Shown: one piece after another, positions 7,782 through 16,454 of the stretch
Position numbering within the stretch: the first letter of the stretch is position 1
How the letters are laid out: every line of letters starts with the position of its first letter
Origin: CAYSCW01 sp964449165
GTDB lineage: Bacteria; Acidobacteriota; Aminicenantia; Aminicenantales; Aminicenantaceae
Assembly: GCA_964449165.1 (NCBI GenBank)
Contig: CAYVAT010000027.1
Span: forward strand, 1-43,968
Direction of reading: 5' to 3'
DNA: 43,968 bases
Notes under the pieces: model-generated
What the model saw: only the letters and a program-made list of their open reading frames with translations
Databases searched by the model: none
What the model was told of the DNA's origin: nothing
Translations under genes and position numbers: made by a program

Positions 7782-8702
7782 TCATGAATTTCCAGGACTC
7801 AAAATATTCTTGATAGCATCTTCGAGATGAGGAAATTGATACGGAAAACCTTCTTCCAATAACCTTCGAGGAACGACCCTCTGGCCTTTCAGAAGGGTTT
7901 GGGCAAATTCCCCCAGCATTGCTCTAAGAGCAAAACCAGGCACTGGAGGCAGAATCACAGGCCTTCCAAGAACCTTGCTCATACTCCTTGTTAATTCTTT
8001 GTTTCTGACAGGATGGGGAGAAGTGCAATTGATAGGGCCTTCAAGTTGTTTTTCTTCCAGCAGGTAGAGGAAGATGCGGGCCAGATCTTGTTCGTGAATC
8101 CAGGAGAACCACTGATTTCCGTTTCCGAGCCGACTTCCAAGGTAAGAGGCAAAGACTTTCCTCATCAGGGCTAAAGCTCCGCCTTTACCTCCGAGGATGA
8201 TGCCAAAGCGGCATAGAGTGACCCTCACTCCAAAATCCCTGGCCTTCTCTGCTTCTTTCTCCCAGTCTGCGCACAAGGCGGCCAGAAAATCTTCTCCAGA
8301 AGGGCTGTTTTCGTCGACTCTCTCCTCTCCTCGAAAGCCGTAGAAACCCACGGCTGATGCGCTGAGAAGAGCGGTTGTCTCTCCCCTGAGTTTTCGGAAT
8401 GAGTTAACCAGGTTTTGGGTGCTGAGGATACGGCTGTTCCTGATTCTCTCCTTTGCCTTTTTGTTCCAGTGACAAAAGATTGTAGCACCTGCCAAATTAA
8501 TGATGGTCTCATGTTCGGTGACTCTATCTTGCCAGGCACCGGGATGGGTGGGGTCCCCTTCAAGAAAGGTCATCCCTTGGAGTGCGGAATGTTGCTGTTT
8601 GAGAGTCCGAGTCAACACAGTGATGTGGTGCCCTCTTTTGGAGAGAGCCTCGGTCAGAATCGAGCCGAAAAATCCTGTTCCGCCGGTGATGAATATTTTC
8701 AC
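7782..8702 (-). CDS. TIGR01777/YfcH-family NAD(P)-dependent epimerase-like protein
   Basis: This is a 306-residue SDR-type Rossmann protein. The nucleotide-binding motif TGGTGFFGS is at residues 6-14, and the LSASAVGFYG segment carries the catalytic tyrosine region seen in this family. The C-terminal half ends with a conserved lid containing GQRVVPRRLLEEGFPYQFP. Homologues include E. coli YfcH and chloroplast GIANT CHLOROPLAST 1; the exact substrate is not known. The start is GTG at 8702 with only a weak AAAG site upstream. It stands alone, tail-to-tail with the MttB gene. Confidence 0.9.
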   Translation of the reverse strand: MKIFITGGTGFFGSILTEALSKRGHHITVLTRTLKQQHSALQGMTFLEGDPTHPGAWQDRVTEHETIINLAGATIFCHWNKKAKERIRNSRILSTQNLVNSFRKLRGETTALLSASAVGFYGFRGEERVDENSPSGEDFLAALCADWEKEAEKARDFGVRVTLCRFGIILGGKGGALALMRKVFASYLGSRLGNGNQWFSWIHEQDLARIFLYLLEEKQLEGPINCTSPHPVRNKELTRSMSKVLGRPVILPPVPGFALRAMLGEFAQTLLKGQRVVPRRLLEEGFPYQFPHLEDAIKNILSPGNS

Positions 8703-8750
8703 TTTTCTTTACTATCCACAAAATGATTATCAATTTCAAGAGTTAAATCC

Positions 8751-8779
8751 TTGATTCTCGATGTCTGATATTCAATAAT
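8751..8779 (+). promoter_or_regulatory. Candidate promoter of the metallophosphoesterase gene
   Basis: TTGATT (8751-8756), a 17-bp spacer and AATAAT (8774-8779) lie 45 bp upstream of the start codon. An AAGGAG site is present close to the ATG. Confidence 0.38.
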
Positions 8780-8823
8780 ATTTGAAAAGTCTTACCAAAA
8801 CCTGATAAGGAGTAAGAGAGGCC

Positions 8824-10557
8824 ATGGGTCTCATAAAACCGGCAAGAATAAAAAGAAGGGAATTTATCAAATTTGCCAGCTTGGGGACTATTTCTGCCTC
8901 TTTGTCTCCCTCCCTACTTTTATCATTTGAAAATGCAAACCGGCCTGCGAAACTTCATGATCTTATAGACAGTGAATACCCATTTCCTTATGATTCGGCT
9001 CATTTCGAGGCTTCTGAGAGAGTCGTGTTTAACGATTCCAAGACAGCCAGCATCAGCATTTTGCCGAAAGAGGGTAAGGTTTTAGATATTAAACTGCATT
9101 ATTTCCAGGAAGATAAAATGCATATATGTGGTTCAAGATTAAAATCTTTTTATGGAGTGGACGATTGCTTAGAGGTTCTGTTAAGAAATCGAATGTGGGA
9201 ACCAGAACTTCACTACTGGATTGAATACAAGGAAAGCGGAGGAACAAGGTGGAAATCGACACCTCAGAGGAGAGTCAAGACACCGAGAGTTTCACTGGAA
9301 GAAAGGAACATTGAGGTCATTTTAATCGGGGATGATCACTCGCCTGATGATGCTGATATGCAACACAGTATTCTTGAAGATGAGGAGTTAAGAGAACTAC
9401 GGTTAACGGGAGATTATGTCAATACGTTTTTAAGAAAGCTGTTAGAAGAGCCTGAATACTTACCCCAGTCCGGAAGTGAAATGGCCAAGTTAAAGAATGG
9501 TTTTTGTTTGGCAAGTACCATAAAACATATTCTGACTGCTGAGAGTCCAGACTTTATCATCAACCTCGGTGACCACCGGGGAGGCTTTGGTCATAAATGG
9601 GAGGGATTAGGTCTCAAGAATCAGTACCTGATCACAGCTGAAGAGCGAGAACAATATGAAAAACTTTTTCGGAAGGGAACCAGAAAGATGTTCTCAGCAT
9701 TGACCCCCCAGGTTCCTGTATACTGGGCTCTTGGAAATCATGATGGAGAGTCTGGCTATGATCTCACGCAAAAGCCAGCGACAAAATACAGGAAGATATA
9801 CTATAAATTACCCGGCTCATCCGTGGGAGGATCTCCGGATGAGAATTATTATGCCATCGAATGGGGGAGTAAAAAAAGACTTGATTTTAGAAATCCTCAG
9901 AATATGGAGATAATCTTTTTGGTCTTGGATCCCGAGAGATACAATACAGGTGTACCAAGGACTCCTGAGGATTGGACTCTTGGGGAGGATCAGCAAGCTT
10001 GGTTCAGGGAGAAGCTCAAGTGCGACGCCAGACGGAAATTCGTTGTCCAACATCATGTTCTCGGAGGATGGCCAAGGGGGACGAATGAAATGCATATGGA
10101 CAGAGCCTACGGCAGAGGCCCTTTATTCACCTATCAGGATTATGATGGAGTTTGTGATCATCCCCAGCAAGTCGAGCAGGTAAGACTTACAGAAGTTATG
10201 AAAGAAAATGGGGTGGATATTGTTTTTTATGGACATGATCATATTTTCAATGTGAAAGAAATTGGAGAAAGCTCTCTGGATAAAACCTTGTACGGAATCT
10301 GTGTCGGGTCTACGAAATATATAGGCGAGATTTCCTGGTATAAGGGTGAGTTCTGGAAAAGATTCTACGGAAATTATGGTGACTATGGAGGGCATAATAC
10401 ATCAGCAGATTTTTGGGGGCCTTCCGGGTACACAAAGTTAACCATCAGCAGAGAAAGTGTGAAAGTTGAATATATTCGTGCAGCCTTCAACCATCCCTTT
10501 ACTAATATTTCTCCTGATATTCGAGTCGGGGATACGGTTCATTCATATTTGATATAA
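8824..10557 (+). CDS. Tat-exported calcineurin-like metallophosphoesterase
   Basis: This 577-residue protein has a twin-arginine signal (KRREFIK, Arg11-Arg12, followed by a hydrophobic stretch), so it is probably exported folded. The calcineurin-like motifs appear in order: GDDHSPDD at about 169, NLGDH at about 247, GNHDG at about 303, a VQHH metal-ligand segment at about 407 and GHDH at about 470. These would hold a two-metal centre. The N-terminal region between the signal and residue 165 looks like a beta-rich accessory domain. Family members hydrolyse phosphomonoesters, diesters or nucleotides; the substrate here is unknown. AAGGAG lies upstream of the ATG. Confidence 0.88.
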   Translation: MGLIKPARIKRREFIKFASLGTISASLSPSLLLSFENANRPAKLHDLIDSEYPFPYDSAHFEASERVVFNDSKTASISILPKEGKVLDIKLHYFQEDKMHICGSRLKSFYGVDDCLEVLLRNRMWEPELHYWIEYKESGGTRWKSTPQRRVKTPRVSLEERNIEVILIGDDHSPDDADMQHSILEDEELRELRLTGDYVNTFLRKLLEEPEYLPQSGSEMAKLKNGFCLASTIKHILTAESPDFIINLGDHRGGFGHKWEGLGLKNQYLITAEEREQYEKLFRKGTRKMFSALTPQVPVYWALGNHDGESGYDLTQKPATKYRKIYYKLPGSSVGGSPDENYYAIEWGSKKRLDFRNPQNMEIIFLVLDPERYNTGVPRTPEDWTLGEDQQAWFREKLKCDARRKFVVQHHVLGGWPRGTNEMHMDRAYGRGPLFTYQDYDGVCDHPQQVEQVRLTEVMKENGVDIVFYGHDHIFNVKEIGESSLDKTLYGICVGSTKYIGEISWYKGEFWKRFYGNYGDYGGHNTSADFWGPSGYTKLTISRESVKVEYIRAAFNHPFTNISPDIRVGDTVHSYLI

Positions 10558-10638
10558 GTCTCTGAGTCTATGTCTCAGCTTGTTTTTGGCAAAAATTATT
10601 AATAGGATGATGAAGTCTGAATTCTTTTTTGTTTTAAG

Positions 10639-12747
10639 ATGAGAAGCCAAAGAACGAACCTAGTTGTGTTAGGATTCTTCGTAGTATTGACTCTTTTAAT
10701 GACCTATCCCACCGTGTTTCATATGGGCTCGGGAGTTAAAGATCCGGGGGACCCTCTTCTTAACACCTGGATCATGGCTTGGAATGCCCATAAGATTTTA
10801 AACCTGGATGTCAAGGACTATTTTAATGCCAATATTTTCTATCCTCATAAGAGGACTCTGGCCTATTCGGAACATCTCTTCACTCAGTCACTGATTGCCC
10901 TTCCCCTGCTTCTTATCACTCGGAATCCTGTGTTTGCCTACAATTTCTGCCTGTTGTTCTCTTTTTTAACATCCGGATTGGGCATGTTTTTTCTTGCCCG
11001 TTACCTTACTCGAAGTTCTTATGCTGGCATGGTTTCAGGAATCATCTTCGCCTTTTCCCCTTTTATGTTTGCCCATTTAGGCCATATGCAGATCATCACA
11101 GCAGGAGGTATCCCTCTTGCTTTCCTTTTCCTGCACAAATTCTTTGCCTCCGAGCAATACAAGCATCTGCTGCTTTTCACTCTCTTTTTTCTTCTCCAGG
11201 TTCTGGCTAACGGGTATTATGCGATGTATCTTTCTCTTTTTGTAGGGCTTTACATACTGTTTTATATGGTTGCCAGGAAAAGATATTCCGACTGGCGTTT
11301 CTGGATAAAGATAGCTATTTTTTTCTTCCTAGTTTTGGCTGTTGCCGGCCCCTTTTTCAGTCAGTATGCTTTGGTCCGCAGTGAGATGGGATTTGTAAGA
11401 AAGATAACTTCTTATGCCGGTGTTAAGAGCTTCCTGGCTGCTTCTCCTTTAAACCGGATTTATGGGGACATCACGATGAGATTTTCCAAGCCTGAAGGAC
11501 AGCTCTTTCCCGGGATTTTGGCCTTTATACTGGTGGTTTTCGGAGTTTTGTACACAGCAAAAAAAGGCCAGAGAAGAAAAACGCCTGTAGAGAAACATGT
11601 ATGGATATATCTGATCATGTTATTCCTCTCTGTCCTTTTCACCTTTGGACCCAATGGCCCTTACATTTTTCTCTATAAATATGTCCCTGGTTTTGATGGT
11701 TTGAGAGTAGCCTCTCGCTTTAACATCATGGTCATGTTTTCCCTGGCCGTGCTTGCTGCTTTCGGTACTAAGGCTATCCTGGCCTCTCTTTGCCTTAAAA
11801 AGAGATATTCCTTTCTTGTGGGCATTTTTCTCTCTTGTCTTCTTCTTGTTGAGTATGTGTCCATCCCTATCCCTATAGAGAGAGTTCGAGTGAAAGAGGA
11901 GATTCCTGAGGTTTACAAATGGCTGGCCACACAAAAAGATGATTTTGCCCTTATCGAGCTTCCTCTTCCCAAATTAAAAGAAAGGATCGGCAGGATAGAA
12001 TGCCCACGAATGCACTATTCCACTTATCACTGGAAGAAACTGATCAATGGATACAGCGGTTTTTTTCCCCCTGTTTATAATGAACTCAGACGCAGATGGC
12101 AGAACTTACCCTTGAAGTATAATATTTTTGACCTCAAGAGATTGGGCGTCAGGCTTGTGGTTGTTCATTCTGACCAATTGGAAGAAGAAGAGTTTAAGGC
12201 TCTTCTTTCCGGGATAAAGCTGCTGGAGAAAGATGTGAGGTTCGTCTGTCAATTAGAAAGAGACTATGTCTATGAATTGATATATTCTGCCCAGGAAAAA
12301 CATGGGCTTACTTATCTTGATAAGTCCTTATCCCTTCCCAAGAATAGGTGGATTGCTTTCTCCAATATGAAAAGTCATAAAGTCAACCTCGCTTATGATG
12401 GAGATCTTTCTACCCGATGGGAAACCGGGCCTCAGAAAAAAGGGTATTTTTTTGAGCTGGATCTCGGCCAGGTATACAAGATCAGAGGTTTTTCTCTTAA
12501 GCTGGGAACAAAGCTGCATGATTATCCCCGGGGGTATCGCGTGGAAGTATCCACTGACAGGAAAAGATGGGAGACTGTGGCCCAAGACGAGATGACTGCG
12601 CTTCCCATCACAGCATATCTGCAGGCTAAAGACATCTCTTTTGACGTGGTTTTCTCCCCTGTCGAAGCCCGCTATATAAAGATCATCAATACGGGTGAGG
12701 ATGAAGTCTACTACTGGTCCATCTATGAGATGGATGTCTTCCGCTGA
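10639..12747 (+). CDS. GT-C-like polytopic membrane protein with C-terminal discoidin-like domain
   Basis: This is a 702-residue protein with about 11-13 membrane segments in residues 1-430. It then has a soluble region and a C-terminal beta-sandwich (about 565-702) resembling F5/8 type C domains (LAYDGDLSTRWETG, VEVSTDRKRWE, ARYIKI). The first loop has acidic residues before LLNTWIMAWN, as in GT-C glycosyltransferases that use lipid-linked sugars, but no family match is certain. A clear paralogue lies at 39584-41971: both share LLNTWI, ANIFYPH, YSEHL and INGYSGF. The role is probably cell-surface glycan or lipid-linked sugar metabolism, which is inference. No strong ribosome binding site is visible. 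Confidence 0.75.
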   Translation: MRSQRTNLVVLGFFVVLTLLMTYPTVFHMGSGVKDPGDPLLNTWIMAWNAHKILNLDVKDYFNANIFYPHKRTLAYSEHLFTQSLIALPLLLITRNPVFAYNFCLLFSFLTSGLGMFFLARYLTRSSYAGMVSGIIFAFSPFMFAHLGHMQIITAGGIPLAFLFLHKFFASEQYKHLLLFTLFFLLQVLANGYYAMYLSLFVGLYILFYMVARKRYSDWRFWIKIAIFFFLVLAVAGPFFSQYALVRSEMGFVRKITSYAGVKSFLAASPLNRIYGDITMRFSKPEGQLFPGILAFILVVFGVLYTAKKGQRRKTPVEKHVWIYLIMLFLSVLFTFGPNGPYIFLYKYVPGFDGLRVASRFNIMVMFSLAVLAAFGTKAILASLCLKKRYSFLVGIFLSCLLLVEYVSIPIPIERVRVKEEIPEVYKWLATQKDDFALIELPLPKLKERIGRIECPRMHYSTYHWKKLINGYSGFFPPVYNELRRRWQNLPLKYNIFDLKRLGVRLVVVHSDQLEEEEFKALLSGIKLLEKDVRFVCQLERDYVYELIYSAQEKHGLTYLDKSLSLPKNRWIAFSNMKSHKVNLAYDGDLSTRWETGPQKKGYFFELDLGQVYKIRGFSLKLGTKLHDYPRGYRVEVSTDRKRWETVAQDEMTALPITAYLQAKDISFDVVFSPVEARYIKIINTGEDEVYYWSIYEMDVFR

Positions 12748-12804
12748 TCTTCTTCTATTTTTTACTCTTTATTTCTCTCTCACCTGGATTAGCTTGCTCT
12801 TTTA

Positions 12805-13221
12805 TTATTGTCCTTCACGTTCTCTTTTCGAAGTCTCTTTTGTGTTATCCATACCTCTGTCAAGCACTTTACTCAATAATAAGTGGATATCTTTACTTGC
12901 TACGGGCTTGACAAAATATCCGATAGGTTCAACACTTTTTATTTTTTCTGCTGTCTCATGGGATGGATAGCCGGTAATAAAAATAATCGGTATATCATAA
13001 AGGGATTTGATCTGCTTGGCCGCTTCGATACCATCCATTTCACCGCGCAAATGAATATCCATCAAGACCGCATCCGGTTTTTCCTCGTTGGCTTTTTTGA
13101 TTGCCTCTTCTCCGGAAGAGGTGAATTTACAAACTTCATATCCCAGATCCTCCAAGTCGATACGCATGGACATAGCCAAAAGCGCTTCGTCCTCGACAAT
13201 CAAGATCTTTGGTTTTTTCAT
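12805..13221 (-). CDS. Single-domain response regulator (receiver)
   Basis: This is a 138-residue CheY-like receiver. The acidic pocket is IVEDE at residues 8-12, the phosphoacceptor is Asp55 in LMDIHL, followed by the conserved Thr in FITGY and Lys in FVKP. There is no DNA-binding output domain; the C-terminal tail is short, charged and probably disordered. It begins 4 bp after the histidine kinase stop, so the kinase is its likely phosphodonor. The output must be through protein interaction or a further phosphotransfer. Confidence 0.93.
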   Translation of the reverse strand: MKKPKILIVEDEALLAMSMRIDLEDLGYEVCKFTSSGEEAIKKANEEKPDAVLMDIHLRGEMDGIEAAKQIKSLYDIPIIFITGYPSHETAEKIKSVEPIGYFVKPVASKDIHLLLSKVLDRGMDNTKETSKREREGQ

Positions 13222-13225
13222 TAAC

Positions 13226-14743
13226 TCAAACCCTTTTGATTGGATGAGATTCCTTAAATCTTATGAGAAACTCCATACCGTGATGGAACGACATTTTGAC
13301 GTCTCCATCCAGTTGGGTTTCAGCCAAGTTCATAACGATTTCCAAGCCCAACGAGTTTGTCTTCCTCCAATCAAAATCTTCGGGCATTCCGATGCCATTA
13401 TCGGAAATTTTCAACTCAATTTCCTCTTGATCTGTCAATCCTAGACTTATTTTTATCTCACCTTTCCTCTTTTCAGGAAAAGCGTGCTTCAGGGAATTGC
13501 TGATGATCTCATTGACGATGAGGCCGCACGGAATGGCAGTATCGATTGTAATGGGAACACTCTTTGCATCAAGCTTCAATGAGATTCTATCGGAAGTTGC
13601 TCCATAATTATTAAACAGGTTCTTGGCAAGAGCTTTGATATAATCTTTGAGGTCAATTACGGAGAGATCTTTTGACTTATAAAGTTCTTCATGGACAAGT
13701 GCCATGGATCTTATCCGATCCATTGTTATGTTAAACGCTTCCATCAATTGTTTATTTTTAACATAATTAGATTGGAGATGGAGTAAAGAACAAATCATTT
13801 GCATATTATTGTTTGTTCTGTGATAAAGCTCTTTCAAGAGAGTCTCTTTCTCTCTTAGTGACTTTTTGATCTGCTCTTCTGCCAGCTTGCGTTCAGTGAT
13901 ATCTTCGAAAGTGCCGTCGTAGTACAAGATCTTGCCGTTTTTGTCGTAAATGGCTCTGGCGCTTTCTCTCACGTAAATAGTAGAACCATCTTTCTTTAGC
14001 CATGCACTTTCGAGACCGATGACTTCTCCATCTCTTTCCAATCGCTTATGGAATTCCTCACGTGAATAGGATGGCTCAAATCCCGACTTTTCAAGGTTGC
14101 GTTGTGCCAGTTCTTCGAAGGTGTTGTAACCAAGCATACGCACGGTTGTGGGATTTGCTAACAGGATGCGACCATCGGGTGTGGTGCGATAAAGGCCAAT
14201 TGTCGAGTTTTCATACAGGCTGCGGAAACGTTCTTCGCTTTCGCGCAGCGAATTTTCCACCCGTTTTCGCTCAGCGTTCTCTTTGCGAAGTTTCCGCATG
14301 GATTCTTCCAGCTCAGTACTGCGTTCCTGTATTAGTTCTTCGAGATTGGCGCGATGTCTTCCCAGTTCTTCTTCCATTTTTTTGCGTTCTGTGATGTCCT
14401 TTGCTATGATGACGATTCCCTGAATATTTTCGTCCTTATCACGCATGATAGAACCCGAACATACCATTGGTATCCTTTTCCCATCCTTGGATCGATACGT
14501 CTTTTCAATATTCTGACCAAGACCTTTCTTGATCAACTCTCCAATCAATATCTTGCAGGATACTCCCGGCGCTTCTTCTTCAATAATAATATCAACCGGC
14601 TTCCCGATTAATTCCTTTTTTTCATATCCTAAAAGGCGGATTGCGGCTTCGTTAACCATTTTAATTGTTGCATCGAGGTTGACGACGATCAAAGAATCAA
14701 CTAGGGATTCAAGGATATTGTCAAGGATCAAGTTATAAGGCAT
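13226..14743 (-). CDS. PAS-domain sensor histidine kinase (HisKA_2 type), 5' end at assembly gap
   Basis: This reads as 505 residues: a PAS domain (about 1-125), a coiled coil (about 125-165), a second PAS/PAC domain (about 165-285), a HisKA_2 dimerisation region with phosphoacceptor His308 in ELYHRTNNNMQ, and a HATPase_c domain with VNEIISNSLKHAF (N box) and DNGIGMP (G1 box). No membrane segments are seen, so it appears to be a cytosolic sensor. The apparent ATG touches the first N of the assembly gap. The true start may lie in the missing sequence and extra N-terminal domains are possible. It is co-directional with the receiver gene. Confidence 0.9.
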   Translation of the reverse strand: MPYNLILDNILESLVDSLIVVNLDATIKMVNEAAIRLLGYEKKELIGKPVDIIIEEEAPGVSCKILIGELIKKGLGQNIEKTYRSKDGKRIPMVCSGSIMRDKDENIQGIVIIAKDITERKKMEEELGRHRANLEELIQERSTELEESMRKLRKENAERKRVENSLRESEERFRSLYENSTIGLYRTTPDGRILLANPTTVRMLGYNTFEELAQRNLEKSGFEPSYSREEFHKRLERDGEVIGLESAWLKKDGSTIYVRESARAIYDKNGKILYYDGTFEDITERKLAEEQIKKSLREKETLLKELYHRTNNNMQMICSLLHLQSNYVKNKQLMEAFNITMDRIRSMALVHEELYKSKDLSVIDLKDYIKALAKNLFNNYGATSDRISLKLDAKSVPITIDTAIPCGLIVNEIISNSLKHAFPEKRKGEIKISLGLTDQEEIELKISDNGIGMPEDFDWRKTNSLGLEIVMNLAETQLDGDVKMSFHHGMEFLIRFKESHPIKRV

Positions 14744-14843
14744 NNNNNNNNNNNNNNNNNNNNNNNNNNNNNNNNNNNNNNNNNNNNNNNNNNNNNNNNN
14801 NNNNNNNNNNNNNNNNNNNNNNNNNNNNNNNNNNNNNNNNNNN
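14744..14843. other. Assembly gap (100 N)
   Basis: A run of exactly 100 N. This is a common placeholder length for a scaffold gap of unknown size, so gene order across it is not proven by sequence. Confidence 0.98.
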
Positions 14844-15095
14844 TTTATTCCTCAATAATAAATTTATCTATATTATAGTACCTCTAAATTTTGTATATTA
14901 ACAAAGGTTTTAAGAGAATTCAAATACAGGCGATATTCCTGCTTAATCCTTATGGCTGGGATAGCCATCCATCGTAGTTGATTTTAACGCTGAAAGGAAT
15001 TTTGGGGCAGTCTTTTCGTCCATTACAGCCTCTTTCGAAATGGCGGTATTACTGTGTTCAATGGCTGGTTTGAACGTATTTTTCCGGTGCCCTCC
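14844..15095 (-). other. Gene-poor stretch downstream of tldE with a possible coding remnant
   Basis: No complete recognisable gene lies here. On the minus strand, the frame of tldE stays open after its TAA for about 50 more codons, to a stop at 14943. It includes an ATG at 15023 that could give a 26-residue peptide ending DGYPSHKD. This may be chance, a remnant or an extension. A hairpin with a 6-bp stem (ATGGCT/AGCCAT, 14952-14968) lies near the end of that frame but has no T-run, so it is not a standard terminator. Confidence 0.3.
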
Positions 15096-16430
15096 TTATT
15101 TCCCTCCGATCTGCATCAGCTTAACCCGGAAAGTGGGAGAGGTGAAGCTGCGATTAAGATCAAGGTCGTTACCAACCATATCGATTCCGTTGAGTATCTC
15201 CTCTGCAGTTCCTGCGATTGTCAGACCTTTGACGGGAAAGGCTATCTTGCCGTCTTCGATCCAGAAACCAGAAGCTCCTCCGCTGAAGTGTCCGTTGACA
15301 GGATTGATGCCGTATCCTGTGACTCCCTTTAGAAAAAGGCCTTTTTCGGTCGCTTTGACGATATCTTGTGGAGTATATTCTCCTGCGGCCATATAGAAGT
15401 TATGGGGTCCGATACTAGGAAGACTGCGGAATCCTCTTCGAGATGCATTGCCGGTGCTCTTCTTCCCTGCTCTTTTGGCCACGATTGTGTTGTACATAAA
15501 CCCTTTGAGGATCCCCTTATCCACAAGGATCCGCTTTTGAGTAGGCACGCCTTCTCCATCAAAAGGCTGGGTGGCCAATCCCTTGGCTCTGGTCCCGTCG
15601 TCGATGAGGGTCACCAATTCAGAGGCGATTTTCTGGTTGAGTTTTTTGGCCAAAAAACTTGCTCCTTGCAGCACTCTCTCTCCGTTTATGGCTCCCAAAA
15701 TTCCTCCTAGAATCGCCCTGCAAACATCCGGATCAAAAATAACTGCCGCCTTCTGGGTCTTGACCATTTGTGGGTCGAGCATCTGGTAGGCATCCTTTGC
15801 CGCCTTCTCTGCAATTTCCTTGGCTGGTTTCAGGTCGGAAAAGAATCGCCTTGAACAATATTCGCCTCCAGAGGATTTCTGTTCGCCTTTTTCCGCTACC
15901 ACAGAAACACCGAAGAAGCAAGCAGAGGCCTTACAGTTTTTCAAGAGACCGTTTGAATTTGCCAGGAAGATCTCCTCCTCCCCTTCAGAATAACCTGCTC
16001 CTGCGCTCTTGGTGATGCGGGAATCTTCGATGGCCAAGGCTTCGATTTTTTTGGCCAGATCGATTTTTTTATCCATTGAAATTTGATCTATCTGCGGATC
16101 ATAGAGGTCTTTCACATCTGTAATTCCCTTGTCTGTGGGAAGAACATTATTCTCATCATGAGTAGTATTTTTTGCAAAGGTCACTGCTGAAGAGATGGCT
16201 TTATCGGAAGCTGTCTCGGAGAGGTCATTCGAGCTGGCAAAGGCCATCCTTCCCTCGACAAAAACCCTGAATCCTACTCCATGAGAGGCAGCTTCTTGAA
16301 CTGTTTCAACCTCTCCGTTACGCACTCTGATGTCGAGGCTTCGGCCGGATTCAATGTAGACCTCTGCCGCATCTGCCCCCTTTTGTATGCATTTCTTGAC
16401 CAGATTTTCCGCCAATTCTTTATGATTCAT
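15096..16430 (-). CDS. tldE: TldE/PmbA-family protein
   Basis: This is a 444-residue member of the TldD/PmbA family, the non-catalytic partner that pairs with TldD to form the protease that trims peptides such as microcin B17 precursor and CcdA. It has the family N domain (AEVYIESGRSLDIRVRNGEVE) and C domain (GINPVNGHFSGGASGFWIEDGK) but no HExxxH zinc motif, as expected for TldE. There is no signal peptide, in contrast to the exported-looking tldD 24 bp upstream. Shared operon and typical length make the assignment firm. Confidence 0.92.
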   Translation of the reverse strand: MNHKELAENLVKKCIQKGADAAEVYIESGRSLDIRVRNGEVETVQEAASHGVGFRVFVEGRMAFASSNDLSETASDKAISSAVTFAKNTTHDENNVLPTDKGITDVKDLYDPQIDQISMDKKIDLAKKIEALAIEDSRITKSAGAGYSEGEEEIFLANSNGLLKNCKASACFFGVSVVAEKGEQKSSGGEYCSRRFFSDLKPAKEIAEKAAKDAYQMLDPQMVKTQKAAVIFDPDVCRAILGGILGAINGERVLQGASFLAKKLNQKIASELVTLIDDGTRAKGLATQPFDGEGVPTQKRILVDKGILKGFMYNTIVAKRAGKKSTGNASRRGFRSLPSIGPHNFYMAAGEYTPQDIVKATEKGLFLKGVTGYGINPVNGHFSGGASGFWIEDGKIAFPVKGLTIAGTAEEILNGIDMVGNDLDLNRSFTSPTFRVKLMQIGGK

Positions 16431-16454
16431 CGTCTTCTCCTTTTCCTGGTGTTC

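Noticed and set aside
10561..10590. Terminator after the metallophosphoesterase gene (CTGAG...CTCAG then T-rich)
   Set aside because: The stem is only 5 bp with a 7-base loop and the T tract is interrupted; not strong enough to call.
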